Origin: Alligator mississippiensis
Lineage: Eukaryota > Chordata > Crocodylia > Alligatoridae
Length of the DNA stretch: 64,000 nt
Assembly: GCF_030867095.1 (NCBI RefSeq)
Contig: NC_081824.1
Location: forward strand, 361,231,829 to 361,295,828
Direction: 5' to 3'
The notes under the pieces were generated by a model. The model ran no database searches and was not told the origin of the DNA. It saw only the letters and a program-made list of their open reading frames with translations. Below, piece by piece: positions 55,406-64,000 of this stretch (within the stretch, counting starts at the first letter, position 1; each line of letters begins with the position of its first letter). The position numbers and the translations under genes are program-made.

Positions 55406-57670
55406 AATAATAAAATCAGGTATCTTCGATGATATTTTTATTTTTATAAAAATGTATGAAGACCTGCTTTCTTGAATACAGGTGAAGTAAAATCACCATG
55501 AGACACTTTCTTTGTTTACATCCTTCAGTGTTTCAACAGGCACCTTGACTCTAAAAAAACCCCTCTTTAGGTTTTTCTTAGTGTCATACACCAGTGTTCA
55601 ATCAGACAGTGCTGAGGTTTCTACCTTTATTTCAGTAGGTTGTTCCTTCACCTGGGCAGTTTTTCATTCATCCACGCACTTTCTTCTTCCTAAACAATAC
55701 CTAGCCAAAGTGCTTCCAACCCAGATTATTTAAATGTCTGAATTGCTTTGCATTTGTAGAAATGTACTTAACTGTCTGTTTCAGCTTTCTCAAATGAAAG
55801 ATTAAAGGTACCAACCAGCAACAAGATTTGACTCAACCTACAACTCTACATTGTTTACAGAATTTAAAAAAAAATGTGAAATAAAAATGATTAGCATGAT
55901 AAAGAAACTTGAATAAGAAATGTTCTTTATTTTCTTAATTAAGAAATCTAATTTAATAGGCTTGAGATCTGAACATGCCAGCCCCATTTCTGTTTTCATG
56001 CTAGGGTAAACCAAGAGCAATTTTATTGAAATTAAGGGCTCTACTGTAAAAGTACACTGACAGAGGGGCATGGGAGGGCAGCCATTTCCAAAATTCTTTG
56101 TGGGTTGGGATTTTTGGAAGGGATAGACTAAGCAGATGAGCTCAGAGGTGAAGAGCAGGTGCAGCACAGGTGCTTCATCATTTCTAACTGGGATGGAAGC
56201 TGAGAACTTCAGCCATTAAAATTTTATGCTCTGATATTCAGCATGTATATATATTCTTATTTCATAACATTCTTCTTATTTGTACCCCTATGCCATATAA
56301 TTGCTCCCTCTTTTTGGTGTTTGCATCTTTGAGACAGTTGTAAACTGCAGTTATATCTTAGCATAATAATTTGGCCAAGATATTTAGGAGATTCTTCTTT
56401 TAAAAAAAAAAATCATAATAAATTAGCTTTCCATTCTGCTTTAGATAGTAAGGCAAGTGTAGGTCTCTTGTTTTTTACCCATATTTCTAATCTCTTATTG
56501 CTATCCTCCCCTTTCTTGTTTTCACAACATTTATCAATTTAATATCATCTGCAGATATAAACACTTGTCATTCATCCCATCTCTCAGGTTAATGAGGATG
56601 TTAAATAAAACTGCCTGACAGCAGCTCATGTAATATCCCATTAAACACTGATCATGTCATTTCTTTTCTGACCTGATTGCTATGTAAAGTAAACTAGCAG
56701 CAGGTATTCTGATTTCCATTTAAAGTTCTGGTATATGCATGTGTCACAAAATCTGCCTTCATTTACAAGAGTCAGTTTAGTGCCAAGTGGAAAGTCTTCC
56801 ATGAGATGCTGCATGAACAGCAAATTATCAGAATCCACATGACAGCCTATAGCCCCAGACGTGCCTGGCACTCTTTTCCATCAGTATTTATAAATCAATA
56901 GCTTATGACAAGTATAAGTTCATCATAAAAATGAAGCACAGGACCTTGCAAGCACTTCAAAACTGCTTCAAATTCAATTAAAAAAAAATTATTTATAAGG
57001 GACCAAACAACCCCATTTTTAAGCTGTGACTTTTCTTGCCTATGCAGGTTTTTTCCCTAGATCAGCTGATTAATCTTATGAGCAACCCCCAAGGACTTAC
57101 CCTGTGTTTCAGAACTATAGTCGTATGTCCACAGGCCTGTGGAGTCATTTAGTTATCTAAAAAGGGACAAAACATTGCTCTTCACTGTTCTCGGCAAATG
57201 CTAAGGATAGTAACATTACACTCATACACAGAAGTTGAGAGAGGGACTTGCTCTTTGCCAACAGTGGCAAATTAGACTAAGAATTTCTGGGCAATGACAT
57301 CAGGCATACAGTCCCTGGAAGAGTTAAAAGTCAAGTTAGTGATAAATTCAGAGGGAGAAGGGACCTGGCAAACTGTGTCACATGTATGCAATTGGCATTG
57401 GTCTCATGCTGTGAGCTTTTAATCCACTATTTTAAGAATGATGGACAAGGACAACACTGAAGGAAAGGCTGAGAAGAGGAGCCTTTCCCAACGAGCTGAA
57501 ACACCTTTCCCAAGCAGCTGAGAAGAGCTCTTCTATATTGATAGTTATTTTTATTGTTTGTTTGCTGCACTTGCACCTTTACTTTTTATGAATTTCAAAA
57601 GGGATTATCATTTTATTATGAATCTTCATTTTAAAAGCCACTCAATTGAAAGGATCCTGGATTGTAAACT
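55406..57670. other. AT-rich stretch without recognised gene
   Basis: A minus-strand frame at 56,871-56,680 (63 codons) has no family match. No transposon termini found. Confidence 0.4.
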
Positions 57671-59180
57671 CAAAGGGCATGTCCACATATGCAAGCATGT
57701 GCACTTGCAGCAGCTCAAATAGAAGTGGTGCAAATTTGAGCTGGTGTTTTTTGCCTCACTGCACGTGCCCAGACATGCGCTTTGTTGTGGAGCAAATTGT
57801 GCCACTTGGGGCAAAATAACCTGCCTGGCTCCTCCTGGATCTGCAGCCAGGGGAGAGAGAGCCTGAGGCAAGCACAGTTTTTGGCCCCAGCAGTATAAAA
57901 ACCTGCCCTGGCCAGCAGCTCAGGGCTACTTGCCCTCAGGATCTTCTGAGGCCCAGCCACTTGGTATCTGAGAACACTACCCCCTTGTGTCAGCTAGGGT
58001 TTGCAGGAGGGGGTGGGAAGGGGGATGGGGGGGATGTGAGTCAGTGTGTGGGTAGGTGTAGAGGGACTGTGCGTGTGGGGGCTGCTGGGGGGGGGCTTGG
58101 GTGGGGTCCCCTGCATGAATGCCACATGCTCACGGTGGCTGGGGGGGCACAGTGGTGCTGGAGTTGGTAAGCGGGGAACTCCCGCAGACACCGCTGGCAG
58201 GGTGGGGTGGCAAGCACTGACCAGGGATCATCAACCACCTGTAGATGCTGCCGGCAGCATCAGGGCAATCGCTGACTACCTGCAAACACCAGCGGAGGGA
58301 GGGAAGAGGGTGGCAAGCAGCAGAGATGAGCAGGAGAACAAGCAGGAGGCTAGAAAAAATAGGAGAACGAGCAGGAGGCTCGTTCCCTCTGGCCCCTGCC
58401 AAACGGAGGTTGTTCCTTATGCCTCTCCGTGCATTTCCCCCACTTCTCCCGTTCATCTCCCCAGCTCCCCACTTGCTCTTCCAACCTCCCCCATGCACTG
58501 GCAGTAGCAGAGAATGAGCAGGAGACTGGAGAGAGCAGGGGAAGTCTTCAGCTTATCTCCAGGGGCTTGTCTCCAGCCTCCGGCTCCTTCCCCTGCTTGT
58601 CTAGCCTCGGGAGGCTGGAGACGAGCAGGAGAACCAGCAGGAGGCTGGAAACAAGCAGGAGGACTAGCAGGAGGCTGGAGACAGCCCCTAGAGACATTCA
58701 CCTGTTGTCTCCAGCCTCCTGCTTGTTCTCCTGCTTTCTCCAGCCTCCTGCTCCTTCTCTGCTACTGCTGGTAAGTGTGGGCAGGCTGGGGGAGTGAGCG
58801 GGGAGCCAGGGGAATGAACGGGGAGCCGGGGGAACGAACGGGGCCTGTCCCACATGGGCAGGCAGCGTGCTTCAGCACCAGGGAAAGGGCCAATCACAGA
58901 GATGCTCTGGCAGGCTACCAAAATGTCTCTGTGGAGGACCGAGCCTCCAGTTGCCTCAGGGCATGGTCCAGGACTATATCCTGACCCATTTTTTTCCCCA
59001 GGGGTATTGTTTGACCCCTGGATATCCAGGGGTCTAATTTTGCCCCCATATTGCAAATTTGCAGCACGGGGAAGGTTTTTTTGTTCCCGCCCAAAGGGGT
59101 TGTTTTGTTCCCGCTCAAAGGGGCTTGAGACGCTGCAAGAGGCACGTGCGCACTCATCTGGACTCGCCCAGAGTGTTCTA
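57671..59180. mobile_element. Large GC-rich MITE-like element with minisatellite core
   Basis: Left GGGCATGTCCACATATGCAA, GCACTTGCAGCAGCTC and right GACGCTGCAAGAGGCACGTG, CATCTGGACTCGCCC are partly inverted. The middle (58,000-58,850) is G-rich low-complexity sequence. ORFs up to 180 codons follow base composition. Confidence 0.45.
58508..58770. repeat. GAGCAGGAG / CAGCCTCC minisatellite
   Basis: Repeats of GCAGGAGGCTGGAGAC-type units (58,608-58,685) face CTCCAGCCTCCTGCT copies (58,707-58,760), making long complementary arms. Confidence 0.8.
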
Positions 59181-59420
59181 CCCATACAGGAAGAGATCAA
59201 AACTATAGAAAAAGATGGATACAGCAGCACTTGTTTCTATGACAAACCATATTTAGCCTAGAGTTCTGGTTTAAATAATATAAGCAAAAATCAAATGCAG
59301 GGTAAAAAGAGAGTAACAGAATCTAAGCTGTATTTATGAGTTTTCATTGTCTTAGGCCAAAAATCTCTCGGGCCATATCCAAAATGGTCTTTGCAACAGG
59401 TTCCCAGTGTTACTTAAAAT

Positions 59421-60125
59421 TGCCAATAGCTCAAATTAAGAGCGAAACCTTAAAAAGGGGATAAGGCAAAATGCCAGGTTTATTGGTTACATGAAGCAGA
59501 TACATAAGCTTGGACACACCAGTCATACAAAGACATACACAAGCATACATACAAACAGACAAAACCACTCCAGTAAGATGTTATAGTTACCAGCAGATGT
59601 TACTCAATATTAGCACTGGATGGCCAGGTCCAGGCTTATTGAGGGTGACAGGAGTGGGGGAAGAACAGACATGCATGTCTGTGCTCCATGAAATTGCAGA
59701 GAGTGGATTTCCCACCTTGGCCTGTCTGCATCCCACTTTTATAGGGAATTCAAGACTTTGTTCAGCATTGGGGTGTTTCCATGCTCAGTCTTTAATTAGA
59801 GGTCATTCCAGTAAAGTTGGTTCTCTCTGCTGAAGCATTGTGTCCTTGATCTTGAAGCATTGTGTAGTTCAAATGGCAGGATACGCAAAATTCCTTCTTT
59901 GCACCTGATCACAGATGAGTTCTTCAGCCATCCATTAACTAACTTAATTAGTTTACTGTCTGGTAACTTATACATTGGCGCCTTGTTGCTTATACAATCA
60001 ATTAAGTCTTCTTCTGCTTTCATGCAAATAGTTACCATTCTTTCACCATTCACCCTCTCGTACAGACACTCACGTACACAGAGCATATGAAGTTTATCTA
60101 CTCATGTCAAGCAGGGAAAAGCACA
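59421..60125 (-). mobile_element. Solo LTR, 705 bp, probable 4-bp duplication AAAT
   Basis: TGCCAATAGCTC ... GGGAAAAGCACA between AAAT (59417-59420) and AAAT (60126-60129). - strand TATA box CCCTATAAAAG (about 59,740) and AATAAAC (about 59,480). The duplication is short and AT-rich, so the ends are less certain. Confidence 0.6.
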
Positions 60126-60603
60126 AAATGGAGTTTTAGTTGTTCATACAATCATAGAGGCTGATCAATTCAGTACTATTATCACTTAAACATAAAAACT
60201 AATATGAAAAAATTCATACTACACCAGTCTAGTTTGAACAGTACTTGACACCCAAAACCTACCTTACCATCCCCTCCTAATTTGAAGGAGTACTTGAAAT
60301 TTCAAGTATCATCTCTTGAAACTGACACACTCAAAAACACAAGTATGATTCATAATAAAGACTTTATGATGTGTCTAGTGAAAGGTAAGAATGAATAGGG
60401 TGGTTGATTAGTATAGCAAGACCTGGCAAAAACTAGTGGTTACAAATTAATTCAAATGGGTCTAAAATGCTGAAGTATTTTGAGTACTTTTTATCAGTTC
60501 TTAGTGTTTATCAGTAGATGTTGTGAAAGGGTATCTCAAAAGCCTGCCTAATGTCTCTACTATTTCAGCTACCTCTGGATCATTAGCTGCTAGGATTATA
60601 TTA

Positions 60604-60690
60604 ATAGAATCACAGAAATTAGAAACTGAGGAGCCAGTAAGGTCATCTAGACCACTCGTCTGCAAGTGAAGCTTTGTTGAATATATACTC
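60604..60690 (-). mobile_element. CR1-type LINE 3' tail, antisense
   Basis: AGAATCACAGAAATTAGAAA, AGTAAGGTCATCTAGACCAC is the reverse of the CR1 3' UTR end. Confidence 0.65.
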
Positions 60691-60898
60691 CAGTTCTTTG
60701 CCCAGTTCACTTCTCTATAATTTAGGCTCCAGGGTTTCTTTCATTTACTTATAATTAGAATTCAACTACATTCCCAAAGTCTCACTATTAGGATACTTTT
60801 CCAGGTTTTTAGCCTGATAGTCAAATCCTGCAGTCCTTAGGAAAAACCTCCATTAAATTTATGTTTGCTCAAGTATGAACCACAAGACTTGAGCCCTA

Positions 60899-61403
60899 AG
60901 GCTAAGTAAAGACAGTCAAAAAGCCTGAGGCTGAATCAGCTCGATCTTCACTGGTTATTCTAAGCTGGATAAATTGAACAAATAAGCAAGTTAAACAAGC
61001 ATTCGTTGTTGATTCTGGAAATACAGCCACATACCTGCATTGACTCATGCTGGAAGATGGGGGGTGCTACAGCATGCCTCTCTGATTGGCTGGAGCAGAT
61101 AGTTTGGGCTAAACCTAATCTGCCCACCCCACAAGATGGGGTTTGTGAGTGAGGTATAAAGCACCCTGGGATGCTGGGATACTGGAAGTTAACTTGAATC
61201 TGGAAGGGATCTGGAACAGAAGTTCAATAAACCAATTTAACCTAAATCAATGAAGTCTGATACTACATCCATCTAAATTAATCTTAAACTGATTTTGGCT
61301 ATTTTCAAGGTGGTTTATGTGCATTGAACTTCTGTTGTGTTCCAGATTTAAACCAGTTTCAAATCACTTATATTGGTTTGTGTGTAATTTCTGTCCCTAG
61401 TCT
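60899..61403. mobile_element. Short DNA transposon, copy A
   Basis: AAAGACAGTCAAAAAGCCTG at left and AATTTCTGTCCCTAG at right. Shares both ends and the AAACCAGTTT motifs with copy B at 61,549-63,793. Confidence 0.75.
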
Positions 61404-61548
61404 AAGTGTTTCTATGAAACTAGAGAAAGAACCCAGCTCACTCTTAAAAGCAGTTGTCTTATAGTTTCCTTTTCTACAATACGCTCTGAATCCTTCTACT
61501 TGATTTCCTCAACCAAGGATAGCAGATACTTCTACAGATTTTCTTTCT

Positions 61549-63793
61549 GGGCTAGGGACAGACATTCAAAAAGCCTGAGCCTGAATTGATTCAATCTTTG
61601 CAGGTTAGTCTAACCTGTCTACGTTGAACCAGTTTACAACCATACAGACATTCCCTCTGGACTGAAGAAATACAGGCACATGCCTGCCGTGGCTCAGGCT
61701 AGAAGCTGGGAGGTGCTAAAGCAACCTTTCTTTCCCTTTCACAGTGCTGAGCTGAGGGGAGGCATGGCCAGGCCCTGGCAGGATGCGGTGATTAGGAAGG
61801 AGTGTAAACCCCTACCCTGCCTGCAGTCCCAGGCTTTTCTCCACTTGTTGCTCAAGGGGTGGGAGTATTGCCAGCCCCCAGTTAGCACTCTGAAGCAAAG
61901 GTGGGGTGTAGTGCATGCATCTGTTGATTATACTGAGCTTTTCAAACTCCCTCTCCCTGCTTCTTCATACTATAATCTGACAGGGCTGCAAACCAGCAGG
62001 GGGCTGATAAAACTACAGTGTTTATCAGCCCAACAACAAAACAAAATCCTCTCATTAGTTCAAGTTCTTCTTAAACAGCTTTTTCGAAGGAAAGAACAGA
62101 GGGACATTACCAGCTGACCTGTTGATTAGCTCCAAAAAGCCCCAAATACACACTGCTTTGTCTGCCTGTTCCAGTGAAATTGGAAACACACACACAGACA
62201 CCTCTCAGAATTACCTAGCATACCTGTGGCAATGTGGGGTTCCCTGACTAGCCACAGTGCTAGTTTACCCACTTGCCTTTGGACACACCACTCAGACTCA
62301 CCTGCCATGCCTTGTTGTTAATTAATTAGGATATTAATTAAGGCGGGAGGCTGCCCATTCTTGCCCTGATGCCAGGAGGTGCTATCTGTGGCTCCGTTCC
62401 TCCCTTACACCGCAGCCCAAGCCTCACAGATGACATCCAGATGACACAGTGCTCGCAGCCTACAGCCGGACCAAGCTTAGGCCTCATTGTCAGGCTTTAG
62501 TCACACATGCATTCATACCTCCCTCCTCTCACACTACACCCCATCTCACAGGGTCACTTTCACACATTGACAACTCATACTACCTTGCTACCTCCCTTAG
62601 GCCATAGGCTTTACCTAGTTCATACCTTGGGTGGCAAACATACTGAATTTGGGACTCTCCCGTGACCCCCACCAGGGTAGTAGCCAGCCAGTTACCTGAC
62701 TGGGTCTAAGCTTGCCCTGGCCCCTTCCAGGGGCAACTCTATACATTCCAACATACCAGGCTCCCAGCCCTCTGGTTTTTCCCCCCTCACTGGGGCTCCT
62801 CATCTTCACCCCCTCACTGGGGCCACCCCCACACTGGGGCCACTGGGCTTCCCTCCCCAGTGGGCTCAGGTGGCTGTAGCCATGCCTGGCCCCAACTACC
62901 TTTTCTCAGGGTCTTGCATCCCCCAGGGCTCAGGTGGCTGCAGACATGCCTGGCCCCACTACCTCCAATGTTACATAACCCACCCGAAGATGAGGACTAG
63001 GTTTAAGGTGCCCCTACCCACCTTTCACCAGGGTTATAACTGGTCTGGCATTTCCCGGGGGCTCCCGCACCACTGAGAGCCCCACCAGGCCACCCACTCC
63101 CAGCAGGGTGCAGTTTTAGGTCATGCCCAGAACCAGGAGCCTCCTAGCCAAATCCTTCAGCTCTTGCCCTTACCTCCAGGATGTTGCATAGAGCCTTGCA
63201 GCCAGGCAATGTTACTGTCTGGCCTGCCAGCAGTGAACTGCCCTGTTTATATAGGTGGCCAGAGATCTAAAATGGTCACCGCAATCAAGCACCTGCTGGC
63301 TGCTTGGCTCTGCTCTTAAAGTGGCAGGCACCAACAGTGCCCTGCCACAATACCACATACCAAGGGTCTGTGGGGCTGGGGTCCATGATGTGGGAGATGG
63401 GAGGCAGGGAAGGGAGAATCCCTGCTTGAGCAGTGAGGAAAGCCAGGCAGACCTTGCTGTGCCTGCAGTCTCCTCTGGATCTCTGGCTAGGGAGGAGAGG
63501 GGCGGGGCCAACCTGTTCTCTGGAGCAGAGAGCCCAAAACAGGGCTGCAAAGCATCTGGGATGCTGGGGGACCCTGGTTTAACTTAAAACAAGGAAGGGT
63601 CTGGGAAAGACATTGCATAAACTGGTTAGACCCAAATCAGTTAAGTCTGGTACTACATTCAACCACGTTTATCTTAAACCAGTTTCAGCCATTTTGAAAC
63701 CGGTTTATGTGCACTGGATGTATGTTCTGTTACAGGTTTAAACCAGTTTCTGATCACTTAAACTGGTTTATGTGTAATGTCTGTCCCTAGCCC
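61549..63793. mobile_element. Short DNA transposon, copy B, split by a solo LTR
   Basis: Perfect 18-bp inverted ends: GGGCTAGGGACAGACATT (61549-61566) and AATGTCTGTCCCTAGCCC (63776-63793). The original element was about 1.1 kb; the LTR adds 1,130 bp. No target duplication identified, so the superfamily is open. Confidence 0.8.
62225..63349 (-). mobile_element. Solo LTR, 1,125 bp, 5-bp duplication ATACC, nested in copy B
   Basis: TGTGGCAATG ... CCCTGCCACA between ATACC (62220-62224) and ATACC (63350-63354). - strand TATA box CCTATATAAACAGG (about 63,247). Its TGTGGCA/TGCCACA ends resemble the 51,824 LTR. Contains a CACTGGGGC-type short repeat at 62,785-62,870. Confidence 0.85.
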
Positions 63794-64000
63794 TACAGTA
63801 CAGTAGGCCTGATCTGTACTTTTGTACGTGTTAACATTATAGTATTAACCCCTAAGATGCCAAGTATCTACATACCTAAATAATGCTTGTTTTTGCTTCA
63901 GTTAGAATTAGATCATAATATTACAGCACTGATGTTGTAAACTAGCTCACTCATTACAGTTAATCTTTCCATGACTAACTCACACTGCATCACACACTAC

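Noticed and set aside
58688-59230. 180-codon frame on the - strand
   Set aside because: Runs through the minisatellite and MITE sequence; composition effect.
61680-62117. 145-codon frame
   Set aside because: Inside transposon copy B and not transposase-like.

Overview
This is a vertebrate nuclear sequence: spliced genes with GT-AG introns, one CpG-island promoter and a very high load of transposable elements. The mix (CR1 LINEs with the short TATGA-type 3' tail, many hAT-type and 'GTCTACAC'-ended short DNA transposons, gypsy/ERV LTRs, no Alu/L1 and no dense tRNA-Lys turtle SINEs) points to a sauropsid, most likely a crocodilian. That assignment is inference.

Positions 1-17,600 hold nine of the ten expected coding exons of POGLUT2 (KDELC1), an ER-resident protein O-glucosyltransferase, on the + strand; the first exon lies left of the window. 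It ends with a KDEL retention signal. From 20,250 to 29,445, on the - strand and tail-to-tail with POGLUT2, lies a complete five-exon TEX30 gene (225 aa, alpha/beta-hydrolase fold). Its six-codon first exon sits in a CpG island at about 29.3-29.9 kb that carries NRF1-, E-box- and GC-box-like sites.

I see no cellular protein-coding gene to the right of the island. Positions 31,100-36,500 hold a degenerate minus-strand ERV (3' LTR, integrase, RNase H and part of RT) with a hAT MITE and a CR1 fragment nested in its LTR. 36,500-39,400 is a CR1 with endonuclease and RT, split by a small hAT MITE. 40,900-43,060 is a gypsy-type element whose RT/RNase H part is missing. 43,800-46,100 is a cluster of MITEs interrupted by LTRs. 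48,425-51,490 is a nearly complete but dead CR1. Solo LTRs with target duplications lie at 43,968-44,564, 51,824-52,792, 59,421-60,125 and 62,225-63,349, and further LTR-like blocks at about 44.6-45.2 and 47.5-48.4 kb.

Inside the gene introns are a Tigger-like element, a Helitron-like element, several hAT elements with 8-bp duplications, a MULE-like element with a perfect 10-bp duplication, and one tRNA-derived SINE candidate. The two genes do not form an operon or shared pathway. The right half is a layered record of insertions. I did not find a convincing new biological system; the best leads are unusual or well-dated transposable elements.
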